Below are positions 22,860 to 33,276 of a DNA stretch of 64,000 nt, one piece after another. The stretch is from Amaurobius ferox (lineage: Eukaryota > Arthropoda > Arachnida > Araneae > Amaurobiidae): NCBI GenBank assembly GCA_951213105.1, contig OX578139.1, forward strand, positions 73,230,684 to 73,294,683. The letters run 5' to 3'. The position numbers and the translations under genes were made by a program. Position 1 is the stretch's first letter. Each line of letters opens with the position of its first letter. A model generated the notes under the pieces. It saw only the letters and a list, made by a program, of their open reading frames with translations. It had not been told where the DNA came from and did not search any database.

Positions 22860-23659
22860 ATATATAAATATTACCCAAATGGCGCTAAGTACAAAATGTA
22901 TTAAAACACCATATATATTACCTAAATATATTATGCTCTTCAGGGAATGTACGTTTTAATAAACTCATTACTTTTTCTATAGTTTAACTAATATGTTTAT
23001 ATAAAATCTCATTCAATTATGTGGATTTTATTTTGACAATCTCAATATTATAAATTAAGACGTTATTTTTTTCCTGAAATATCATTTTGGTATCTATGTA
23101 TTAAAACAACATTTAGTGGCATAATTTTTTGGTACATTTTATATAGTTTCTTTTTCTACCGAATCGAAACTTTATTGTTGCGACTAAACGGTGACAAAAC
23201 ACAATGTAAACAATAACATAAACACAAATAAATGGAAATTTATATTTACATTTGTTAAAATAATCACAATAATTTTTGTTATCTTAGAAACAATAAATTT
23301 TGAAAAAAGGTTGTTCAATTTTTATGAATTCGAAATTCAATTTGTTTTTAATTTTCAATAAATTAAATGTTTTAAAATGCTTGTTTTCCTCAAAATAATT
23401 TAAATTTTACCGATGAAGTTACAAGCCAAAACATCGTAATAAGGATGCCATGCGTCAAAATAAGGATGGCTTCTGTGTTGGTTATAGCAAATTTGGAAGT
23501 TTGTATACTTGTTGTTTCAATTACACAACTAACTGCTGAAGGCAAAGATGTAGCATGCCTGGGCAAAAATGTGCCATAAATTTGTGATGACGTGCAACAT
23601 AGTTTATGAGAGTTTGCGGAAATATCGTCCAAATGGCAACATTTTGTTTTAAAATGTAT
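22860..23659. other. AT-rich DNA, no gene seen
   Basis: No repeat recognised. Several short open frames have no resemblance to known proteins. Confidence 0.5.
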
Positions 23660-23772
23660 TTAAAAACAAGAAAGATGAATCATGCATAAAGTATTGATTA
23701 TGAAACAATCTCCAACTGAAATGCAATTTTATTTAAACATCTATGAAATGCGATAGATTCAGCGCTAATATA

Positions 23773-25171
23773 CATTACGTGACAGTGAAAATGAGACACC
23801 AAGAAGGGGTGGGCAGAAATGAATGGAAATCAGCAAACAGATAGAGATAGCAACGAAGAGTAAGTGATGTTTATTGCAACATGATACACCTATACGCTGA
23901 GCGATAACACCGTCTGATCAGTCGGTTGTAGGACCACAGTGGGCGCGGCGATACAGGCAGCAACACGTCTAGGTGCAGAGTCAATGGGCCTGCAGATGGT
24001 GTTCTGAGAGATGGCTGCCCATCCCCTGGCAACCATTTGCCAGAGTTTGTCTTCTAAACTCAGCGGTGGCGGCGCAAGCCAACGACGTCCAATCACGTCC
24101 TAGACGTGCTCGATTGGTGAGAGATCAGGGAAGACTGGTGGACAGGGAAGCACTTGGGTACGTTGCAGGGCATGTTGGCTGATGCGTGCCGTGTATGGTA
24201 GGGCGTTATCCTGCAGATAAACGGAATTGGGCACCCCTGAATGTAGGGTAGTGTCAACTACCGCAGCACGGCATCTACGTATCGTTGGGCCGTCATAGTA
24301 CCCTCAATACGGACCAGAGGTGACCTGTTATCGTGGGCGATGGCGCCCCAAACCATGATGCCGCATTGTCGCGCGGTGTGTCGTTACACAGATGCGACCG
24401 GATTGGACCTCTCACCACTTCAGTGCTAGACTCGTACACGCGACTGTCACTGCTGAAACAGAATCGTGACTCGTCTGAGAATACGACCCTGTGCCATTCC
24501 GCTGCCCACGTGACTCTATCCGGACACAATTGTAAACGGAGGCGTCTATGATGTTGGGTCAATGACAGTCTTCTTAACTGGCACCATGAGTGCAAGTCGC
24601 CGGCTACCAATCGACGGATAATGGTTCTGATCGATTAGGGAACATCAAGGGTGTCCTGTACTTGCTACGAAAGAGCGACGGAAGTGGCCTGTGTGACCGC
24701 AAATGCTTGCTGGCGGTTGCGTCGTCTACGCGTGCTGACGTCACTCTAGACGCAGCGGCACCCCTCAAACGTGTCACATTCCCTTGTTTCAACCATCTTC
24801 TCCACAGCCAGTGCACCGAGGTGGCGTGTAGGTGGCTGAGATTTGACGTATGGCCCTTTTCTGAGTCCGATCATCATGCCCCTCATGATATCGCCTCTCT
24901 GATGGACCTGCCTCAGTTGGAGGCGGCCTGGCATTCTCTGCTACTACACGTTTCCTCTGAGACAAAAATTTCAAAATGATTCCCCTAGCAGACAGAGCGA
25001 CACGACTATTGCCGATTCTGCAGGGTTCTTCACTTATATCTCACTCAGCGTGCGCTAGACAGCTGTGCATTTCGCATCATTTACATAACTCGGTGAACTG
25101 TGTCTACTCTGCAATTTGAATATTTTTCTACCTATTCCTTCTTAGTGTCTCATTTTCACTCTCACGTAGTG
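23773..25171 (-). mobile_element. Tc1-like transposon inserted in C1
   Basis: Inverted ends: CATTACGTGACAGTGAAAAT at the left and the complement of CACTACGTGAGAGTGAAAAT at the right, continuing through GAGACACCAAGAAGG. TA precedes the left end. The right flank reads CG, either mutated or lost. Flanking DNA rejoins as family C (GCTAATA with TTTTAAATTATCAC). Length of about 1.4 kb is near the usual Tc1 size. GC content is clearly higher than the surroundings. Confidence 0.85.
23890..24980 (-). pseudogene. Decayed Tc1 transposase
   Basis: Pieces on the minus strand in several frames. The N-terminal helix-turn-helix region (24934-24746) reads like QLRQVHQRGDIMRG. A middle part (24816-24604) contains WRRWLKQGNVTRLRG. 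The start of the DDE domain (24610-24293) holds EWHRVVFSDESRFCFSSDSR with the first catalytic Asp. The last part is decayed through 23890. Frameshifts separate each part, so no active enzyme can be made. Confidence 0.8.
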
Positions 25172-26059
25172 CGTTTTAAATTATCACAGTACAACAATTA
25201 TTTATTATATTTGAAAACTTAAAACTTCACAAAAAATGAACATTTTCAAATGACATCATCAAAATATAAATCATCTAGTTCTTTATGAAAAAACAGTGAA
25301 AGTTAAATTCATAATTTTGCATGAAATAATTCAGGAAAAATTCTGGAATATATTGTCTCTGCTTGTTTCCACATCATTTTGCCTCAGGCTCAGATACACC
25401 CTTCCTATCTCATTAGTTGTCCTCAGGGCGAAGCAGCAACACTTCTTACTTGGCAAACATATTAATCAATTTGCATAGTATAAATGTTGGACCCCACGGA
25501 GATCTCTGACGTAACCAGAAATGCAATTTATGTGCAATGAATTTATTGCCGTCATGACGCCCCGGGTCAGGGCTGACATAAACTGATGCCTAGGAGTCTG
25601 CGCTTTTGTTTCGCAGTTACATATTGTAAATCTTTGTAATTTTAAAATTGCTTAAACGTCTGGTCTCACATTATCAAAGTATTACAATAATATATTATAT
25701 TTAAAAACTTAAGCGAAAAAAATGAACTTTATTCCAATGACGTCATCGAAATATAAATCGTCAAGCTCTCTGTGTAAAAGGAATAAATATTTCATTCATA
25801 TCCCTTTTATTCCAGACTCCAGTACTAAATAATTTTACGTTAAAAAAATCAGCAATTCTTATACATCTCATCTTACAATTAGTTATTTACATTCTGCATC
25901 CAATAAAATTAGGCCTCGTTGCAGAAATAATCAATATTTGATAATCATGTAAACTGAAAAATATTGAAATTGTGTTGGCACAGAATATAGATGCACAGAA
26001 AAGGCGCAAAAATAAAGCGGTTTTAGAAAAGATGCAACACTAAATATAAACTTAAAAAA

Positions 26060-26839
26060 CTGATGTGAGCAGCACATGACTTTCTCTGCAGACTTATATT
26101 CACGTTCTCTTAATTTTGTTTAAATTTAATTCACTTTTAATTCAATTTTCGTTCTCATTTGATAACTCGACTTATTTTCAAAGGTGGCGTAGAGAAAATA
26201 CGAAAAAACTAAAATATCTCGAGAACGGCTAGTTCTAGTGTAATGGGGTTGGGCTTATTCTTTTCTTCGTTAAAAATTACGTATTAAACAAGCATTTACT
26301 GGATATATTTGAGCATATGTAGTTTTTAATTTTAGATTTTGGCGATTTTTGTGGGTCATTTTGCAAAAAAAGGCAGATTATATTTTTCGAATCGTACCAA
26401 AATCTAATCAGCACCAGAATGTCCCACAAGTGACTTATCTACCGAATTTTGTGAAATTCGGTCCATTAGTTTTTCAGCTACAGTGGATACAAACTTTTGC
26501 GGGCCATTTCGCAAAAAAAGGCGGGTTCTTTTATTCCCAATCACACCCAAAACTAATCAGCACCAGACTCGCCTACAAGTGACATACCTACCAAATTTTA
26601 TGAAATTCGGTTCATTAGTTTTTTAGTTAGAGTGGATAGAAAATCTGCACAGACAGATAGACAGACAGACAGACACACAGACTCAGAGACACACAGACAG
26701 ACACACACAGAGACGTCACGCTAAAAATAGTTTTTTCTAGGAGTCTCGAAACGTGTAGATCCGTCGAAAACTCGAGTTGCGATTTTCGACATGATTCCAA
26801 AACTTTCCCTATACATTACCATGTATTGCAGGTAAAGTA
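26060..26839 (+). mobile_element. Family A repeat, copy A3 (first of a tandem pair)
   Basis: It starts CTGATGTGAGCAGCACATG and ends with the hairpin CCCTATACATTACCATGTAT then GCAGGTAAAGTA. The CAGA/ACAC tract is at about 26652-26713. It shows the full family A plan: two tandem internal blocks, each with the words AATCAGCACCAG, ACAAGTGACTTA, AAATTTTGTGAAATTCGGTC and AGTGGATACAAACTTTTGCG. It is followed within five bases by A4 in the same direction. Confidence 0.85.
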
Positions 26840-26843
26840 AAAA

Positions 26844-27635
26844 TCTGATGTGGGCAGCACATGACTTTCCCTGCAGACTTATATTCACGTTCTATTTATT
26901 TAAATTAAATTTAATTAATTTTTAATTCAATTTTCATTCTCATTTGAAAACTGGACTTATTTTCAAAAATGGTGTAGGACAAATACGAAAAACTAAAATA
27001 TCTCGAGAACGGCTAGTCCTAGTGTAATGGGGCTGGTCTTATTATTTTCTTCGCTAAAAATTCCGTATTAAACAAGCATTTAATGGCTATATTTGAGCAT
27101 ACATAGTTCTTAAGTTTAGATTTTGATAATTTTTGCGGGCCATTTTGCAAAGAAAGGCAGGTTATTGTTTTTCGAATTATAACAAAATCTAATCAGCACC
27201 AGGGTGACCTACAAGCGACTTGTCTACCAAATTTTGTGAAATTCGGTCTATTAGTTTTTCAGTTAGAGTGGATACAAGCTTTTGCGGGCCATTTCGCAAA
27301 AAAAAGGCGGGTTATTTTAACCCGAGTCATACCCAAAACTAATCATCACCAGATTCGTGCACAAGTGACTTACCTACCAAATTTTATGAAATTCGGTCAA
27401 TTAGTTTTGCAGTTAGAGTGGATACAATATCTGCACAGACAGACAGACACACAGACAGACACACACACAGACAGACAGACAGATACACAGACACACACTC
27501 AGACGTCACGCTAAAAATAGTTTTTTCGTATTCTAGAGATCACGAAACGTGTAGATCCGTCGAAAACTCGTGTTGCGATTTTCGACATGATTCCAATACT
27601 TTTCCTATACATTACCATGTATTGCAGGGAAAGTA
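26844..27635 (+). mobile_element. Family A repeat, copy A4 (second of the pair)
   Basis: It runs from TCTGATGTGGGCAGCACATG to the hairpin end GCAGGGAAAGTA. The inner arm ACTTTCCCTGCA at its start is perfectly complementary to TGCAGGGAAAGT at its end. The microsatellite at about 27437-27503 is purer than in A3. After it, family C resumes with AAAAACGATGTTTAAATTGG. Confidence 0.9.
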
Positions 27636-27936
27636 AAAAACGATGTTTAAATTGGGAAAAAATGATGGATGCCATATTTTATTTTTTAGTGGATCACATG
27701 ATCCCTTCAGATTATATGGGTGTAATAAATATTTTAATTTTCATTTAAATAACTGCCAAACATATTTTGCTGAAATTTTCTTTATATATTTTATGGGACA
27801 ATTTAAATATTTCCTAAAATTTTGTAAATTTTAACTTCGAACTAGCAATTTGTGAACTAGTAATTTGTGAATTTTAACTTCGCTCAAAATGTTTTTGAAA
27901 AATTAGATCCCATCGGTTTCAATGCATTTCATTTTT

Positions 27937-28742
27937 ACTTTCCCTGCAATACATGGTAATGTATAGGGAAAGTATTGGAATCATGCCGAAAATCACAACT
28001 CGAGTTTTCGACGGATCTACACGTTTCGAGACCTCTAAAATACGAAAAAACCATTTTTTGCGTGACGTCTGTGTGTGTGTCTGTGTGTCTGTCTGTGTGT
28101 CTGTGTGTCTGTGTGTCTGTGTGTCTGTCTGTCTGTGTGTCTGTCTGTCTGTGCAGATTTTGTATCCACTCTAACGAAAAAACTAATGGACCGAATTTCA
28201 CAAAATTTTGTTGGTAAGTCACTTGTGGCCGGGGCTGGTGCTGATTAGTTTTGGGTACGATTCGGAATAAAAGAACCCGCCTTTTTTGTGAAAAGGCCCG
28301 CAAAAGCTTGTATCCACTGTAGCTGAAAAACTAATGGACCGAATTTCACAAAATTCGGTAGAAGAGTCACGTATAGGTCACCCTGGTGCTGATTAGATTT
28401 TGGCACGATTTAGAAAAAATTAACCTGCCTTTTTTCGCAGAATGGTCCGCAAAAATTATCAAAATCTAAACTAAAAAGCTACGTATGCTCAAATATATCC
28501 ATTAAATGCTTGTTTAATGCGTAATTTTTAACGAAGAAAAGAATAAGACCAACCCCATTACATTAGGACTAGCCGTTCTCGAGATATATTAGTTTTTTTC
28601 TTATTTTTCCACGCCACCTTTGAAAATAAGTCCAGTTATCAAATGAGAACGAAAATTGAATTAAAAGTGAATTAAATTTAATTGAAATAAATGGAACGTG
28701 GATATAAGTTTGTAGTGAAAGTCATGTGCTGCCCACATCAGA
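27937..28742 (-). mobile_element. Family A repeat, copy A5 (first of a tandem triplet)
   Basis: The hairpin ACTTTCCCTGCAATACATGG followed by TAATGTATAGGGAAAGT begins directly after the T run in family C (GCATTTCATTTTT). Microsatellite TGTCTG/TGTG at 28062-28153. It faces A4 in the opposite direction across 300 bp of family C. Confidence 0.9.
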
Positions 28743-28747
28743 CTTTT

Positions 28748-29533
28748 ACTTTCCCTGAAATACATGGTAATGTATAGAGAAATTATTCGAATCATATCGA
28801 AAATCGCAACTAGAGTTTTCGACGGATCTACACGTTTCAAGACCTCTAGAATACGAAAAAAACATTTTTAGCGTAACGTCTGTGTGTGTATCTGTATGTC
28901 TCCCTGTCTGTCTGTGTGTGTGTCTGTGTGTCTGTCTGTCTGTGCAGATTTTGTATCCACTCTAACTAAAAAGCTAATGGACCGAATTTCACAAAATTTG
29001 GTAGATAAGTCACTTGTGGGCGAGTCTGATTCTGATAAGTTTTGGGTACGATTCGGGATAAAAGAACCCGGCTATTTTTGCGAAATGGCCCGCAAAAGTT
29101 TGTATCCACTCTAACTGAAAAACTAATGGACCGAATTTCACAAAATTTGGTAGATGAGTCACTTGTGGGTCACCCTGGTGCTGATTAGATTTTGGTATGA
29201 TTCGAAAAAAAATAACCTGCCTTTTTTTGTAATATGACCCGCAAAAATCGTGAAAATCTAAACTAAAGAACTACGTATGCTCAAATATATCCATTAAATG
29301 CTCGTTTAATACGTAATTTTTAACGACAAAAAGAATAAGACCAACCCCATTACACTAGGACTAGCCGTTCTCGAGATATTTTAGTTTTTCGTATTTTTTC
29401 TACGCCACCTTTGAAAATAAGTCCGGTTAACGACTGAGAACAAAAATTGAATTAAAAGTAAAATACATTTAATTTAAATAAAGAGAATGTGGTTATAAGT
29501 CTGCAGAGAAAGTCATGTGCTGCCCACATCAGA
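28748..29533 (-). mobile_element. Family A repeat, copy A6 (second of the triplet)
   Basis: Separated from A5 only by TTTT-type junction bases (CAGACTTTTACTTTCC). The 5' inner arm on this strand reads CTGCAGAGAAAG, one change from the A4 form. Microsatellite at 28880-28945. Confidence 0.9.
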
Positions 29534-29538
29534 TTTTT

Positions 29539-30340
29539 ACTTTCCCTGCATTACTTGGTAATGTATGGGGAAAGTATTGGAATCATGCCGAAAATCGCAA
29601 CTCGGGTTTTCGACGGATCTACACGTTTCGAGACCTCTAGAATGTGAAGAAACTATTTTTAGCGTGACGTCTGTGTGTGTGTCTGTGTGTCTGTGAGTCT
29701 GTGTGTCTGTCTGTCTGTGTGTCTGTGTGTCTGTCTGTGTGTCTGTCTGTGCAGATTTGTGTCCACTCTAACTAAAAAAGTAATTGACCGAATATCATAA
29801 AATTTGGTAGGTAAGTCACTTGTGGGCGACTCTGAGGCTGATTAGTTTTGGGTACGATTCGGGAAAAAAGAACCTGCCTTTTTTTGCGAAATGGCCCGCA
29901 AAAGCTTGTATCCACTCTAGCTGAAAAACTAAGGGGCCGAATTTCACAAAATTCGGTAGATAAATTACGTATGGAACAGTCTGGTGCTGATTAGATTTTG
30001 GTATGATTCGGAAAAAAATAACCTGCCTTTTTTTGAAAAATGGCCCGCAAAAATCGCCAAAATCTAAACTAAAGAACTAGGTATACTCAAATATATCCAT
30101 TAAATGCTCGTTTAATACGTAATTTTTAACGACGAAAAGAATAAGATCAACTCCATTACACTAGGACCAGCCGTTCTCGAGATATTTTAGTTTTTCGTAT
30201 TTTCTCCACGCCACCTTTGATAATAAGTCCGGTTGCCGAATGAGAACGAAAAGTGAATTAAAAGTGAAATAAATTTAATTAAATAAAGAGAACGTGAATA
30301 TAAACGTCTGCAGCGAAAGTCATGTGCTGCCCACATCAGA
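29539..30340 (-). mobile_element. Family A repeat, copy A7 (third of the triplet)
   Basis: It begins ACTTTCCCTGCATTACTTGG and ends at CACATCAGA, where family C resumes in a T run (TTTTTTGAACTGTGATGC). Microsatellite at 29670-29752. The three units are similar but not identical. Confidence 0.9.
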
Positions 30341-30589
30341 TTTTTTGAACTGTGATGCAATCCAAAACTGATTGGGTGAGATTATTCATTTACATTCCCA
30401 TATGTCCCGCAGACCGTCTCAACATCATACTATAATATAATTTTGATAAAGCCACTTTTACGTGAGAATGAGTTTAGCCAGTTATCGTGAGAATGGACAG
30501 ACAGACAGAATGAACAAAGTCATAAATTCTTTTCAACTGCATAAAGTGTTAAAAAACCCAAATCCTTTAAATAATCTACACACTATACA

Positions 30590-30880
30590 GGGTGTCCTAA
30601 AAAGTTTGAAACTCGAATTAATTCTTTACCTGTTGAATATAGGTGTTCAATGTAAATTGCAAAAATGTTGAAAGTAAGGTAGGAAATAAGACTACGTTAA
30701 TGACATAGTCTTCCCATTAATTTTCAAAACGTTACGCGTTTGAAATTTTTATACGACCCCCTTAGACAAATTTAGTCAATCAGAAAATTTGTATTTTTAA
30801 TGCAACAAGAACATTAAAAAAGACCTCATATCTCTATCTTTAAAATCAACTGAATTATGATAAAGGAAAAAATTTGATTT
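30590..30880 (+). mobile_element. Possible mariner/MITE end fragment
   Basis: TACAGGGTGTCCTAAAAAGT at 30590 is the type of start seen in many arthropod mariner-class MITEs. I found no opposite end, so this may be a one-ended remnant or chance. Confidence 0.3.
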
Positions 30881-32262
30881 ATGCCACTTTTCCGTACCAT
30901 GTGAAAGGCTGTTTCATCAGAGAAAATAGGGATCATAAACAAATTGATGATGGAAATTGTTTAGATCAAAAATACGTTAATATGTGTCAAAATTTTTTAT
31001 CACAAATGCATCTAAATAAAGCATTATATAGACAGAGATCATATAAAGCAGTGGTACTCACTACTCGGTTGGGTATCCTATGTATTATCCCTCAGTATTA
31101 TCTTTTTGTGATAGGTCACAAATTTGCATTTCTAATTTGATATATGGTCCCTATTCACAATGTTCAATTTTCAATTAAATGTAACTAGCTCGATTTTAAG
31201 GATACAGATTAAGGGTAATTTCAAACACAAATAACTTTAGACACTGAATAGTGTCTACTATCAATAAATGAGAATCCCATTTGCATAATGGGACGTCACT
31301 ACATTTAGTTTCTGATTATGTGTGATAATTTTAATAGCAACATCTACTTTTATGTCATCATGCAATTTCGCTTGTCGACATTATTCTAAATAAAAAATGT
31401 TGTGGCAGTTCGCCCATATATATGGTAGATAATTTGTTTTAAGCTTAGGACAGATTCATAAAAGCCGATAATTTAGTCTTTGAACTCAGTGTCATCAAAG
31501 CATATTTGTTTTTATACAATTGGTTACCTACAAACAGAACGACAGAGTATAAAATTTACATAACGTTTCTCCTTTCTAATCATCACTGCCTTCTAAATGC
31601 TTTTAAGGTGTAAAAAGTAGTAGTTGTCTTTAAAACACAAACACGTAAATTTTTCTGCCATAACTTTGCCACTTCTACTTTATAAAAAAGAAAACAAAAA
31701 TGAAGCAAATAGTAAATGAAAATAAAAGAATTTAAGGTGAAATCTGCTTAATTAAATCATCTAGTTATTTAAGATAAATGTCTCAAGTTTTGAATATATA
31801 AATTTCACACGTCGAGTGTTTAATTCTGAGAAAATATAGAAACCCCTATAATATAAAAATCCACATATTTTAACCCATATATTATTGTCTGAATTTATAT
31901 TACCCATATAAACTCAGACAATAAACACCCTATCTCCGGAAATGAAATTATTAAGAAAAATAGGTCCTCCATTGTTTCTCAGAGAGGTCTATCAAAGAAC
32001 TAACGTAGCCCGTGTCGAAATTGAGACCCATTTTCTTTCATTTCCGTTTCCAACGGAATTCCTCCTGACGTGGGTAGACAGAAGGAAAAACATCTCTCTT
32101 GAAATTCACGCATGGCGCTTAGTGAAAACAAGAAAGGCGTCGACATTAAGCTCGATGCCAGACGGAGTAAAAATCTGTTTATTCAAGCAGAAAATATTAT
32201 TCACATTTATGAGATATGTTGTAATACCTAGAGAAGGCCAAAAATTGAACATTGAAGAAAAT

Positions 32263-32266
<4 letters not shown>
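30881..32266. other. No supported gene
   Basis: AT-rich. Two open frames (30874-31140, 88 codons, and 31942-32349, 135 codons) resemble nothing I know; the second runs into a CA/TA microsatellite, so it is probably chance. Near 31049 the sequence AGCAGTGGTACTCACTACTC resembles a hAT terminus, without a partner. Confidence 0.4.

Positions 32267-32333
<67 letters not shown>
32267..32333 (+). repeat. CA then TA dinucleotide microsatellite
   Basis: About 15 CA repeats pass directly into about 18 TA repeats. The tract abuts the left outer edge of the inverted-repeat element at 32330. Confidence 0.95.
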
Positions 32334-32336
<3 letters not shown>

Positions 32337-32740
32337 TTCAAATGAATAAGAAATGAAAGAAGTAAAAACGGATGGGGATGCTTACAAGGAAGTCGAACGG
32401 CCAAGGGGGATTACGACCCCTTGTTCCCGGTTGAAGCACGCTTTTAATCCCAGGAAACGTTCCCGGAACCAGACTCGCCTGAAGCAGTCCTCCATATACC
32501 AACGCTGGAAAAGCAAAATCCAATCCACTGAAAAAGCAAATCCAATCCATTGAAAAAGCCAAATTCAATCCATTGAAAAACGTACTTGAAAACCCAGATC
32601 ACCAACATGAAACGATATTAATAGCAAGACTACTTGGATGCCTGATGTCTAAACAACCTATAACATCCATATCAGCACTGACTTTTCATTACGTGCAAGT
32701 CCTTGTAAGTCCTTATAACATGTTACGGTTAAGATACATG
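32330..32740 (+). repeat. Left long inverted repeat
   Basis: Matches 34973-35384 in reverse complement almost base for base. It contains three tandem copies of a ~22-bp unit (AAAAGCAAATCCAATCCATT type) at about 32508-32580 and a GC-rich part (CGAACGGCCAAGGGGGATTA). It ends at AAGATACATG, 36 bp from the end of the reverse transcriptase frame. I searched for a hammerhead ribozyme core (CTGATGA with GAAA), common in Penelope-like repeats, and did not find one. Confidence 0.95.
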
Positions 32741-32775
32741 TCACAGTTAATCTTTTTGCATCCAGCGTGACGTAA

Positions 32776-33276
32776 CTATAATAGTTCATAGAATTTTGCA
32801 TAAAAGTCCTGATCATACTTTTTGTATGATTTTTCATAATAATGCTTTAGGAAATGTAACGGATATAGCTGTTTTTTCGCTTCACATACCAAATTACGTT
32901 CGCATATAATGCGTTCGGTCTTGGTTGTATTTAATCTTTTAATCCTGTTAAGATGATTGAGTATTAAGTTACGTAGTACGCCTATACTCAAGTTGGAATT
33001 CCAGCTGATGATATAGTTTATGCTGACATCAAAGGTCTTTCTTTTATCATACATTTTAAAGCAAATACTTTCTTTGTTGTCGTAATAAATGCTTATATCT
33101 AAAAACTCTGTTATTTCTTTCTTCACTTGTTTTGTTTCGATCAATTCCAAATTTGCGGGATAAAAGTTGAAGTTAAATTGATAATTACTTTCAAAATTTC
33201 CAATAAGCACATCGTCCACAAATCTGAAATAGGGAATTTCATTTAGATAATGAGTTCCGATCTCATACTTATTCAA
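32776..33276 (-). pseudogene. Reverse transcriptase C-terminal part (motif C onward)
   Basis: Overlaps the main part by 4 bp in the -1 frame and continues the same protein. FRFVDDVLI holds the two catalytic Asp of motif C. TEFLDISIYY and FKMYDKRKTFDVSINY fit the thumb-side motifs of Penelope-like enzymes. After residue 166 it stops, with no C-terminal GIY-YIG domain. The break may be a one-base deletion or a -1 frameshift site; I saw no classical slippery heptamer, so a mutation is more likely. No other stop interrupts either part, so the copy may be young. Confidence 0.8.

Larger units (their letters stand above)
23660..30545 (+). repeat. Family C element C1, split into four pieces by three insertions
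   Basis: The pieces 23660-23772, 25172-26059, 27636-27936 and 30341-30545 follow the uninterrupted copy C2 (56646-57960) in order. The first has the CATGCATAAAGTATTGATTA start; the second has TTATTATATTTGAAAACTTA and the TAGATGCACAGAAAAGGCGC region; the third has GATGGATGCCATATTTTATT and TTAGATCCCATCGGTTTCAA; the fourth has the TGATTGGGTGAGATTATTC end with GGACAGACAGACAGAATGAAC. The insertions are a Tc1 at a TA, two family A units at an A run, and three family A units at a T run. C1 is therefore the oldest layer. No coding capacity. Confidence 0.85.

Noticed and set aside
28884..29114. Frames rich in Cys-Val-Ser or Gln-Thr-Asp-Arg repeats at the many microsatellites
   Set aside because: These are translations of TGTC/CAGA tracts inside family A and B copies, present in both directions and with no coding meaning.
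31049..31080. hAT terminus AGCAGTGGTACTCACTACTC
   Set aside because: No partner end and no target duplication nearby; it may be chance.
32338..32568. Open frames of 66-76 codons within the inverted repeats
   Set aside because: They occur identically in both arms because the arms are copies of each other. Low complexity from the 22-bp tandem unit, and no known relatives.
32620..32700. Hammerhead ribozyme in the inverted repeat
   Set aside because: CCTGATGTCTAAAC has CTGATG but not the conserved A that must follow, and no properly placed GAAA was found.
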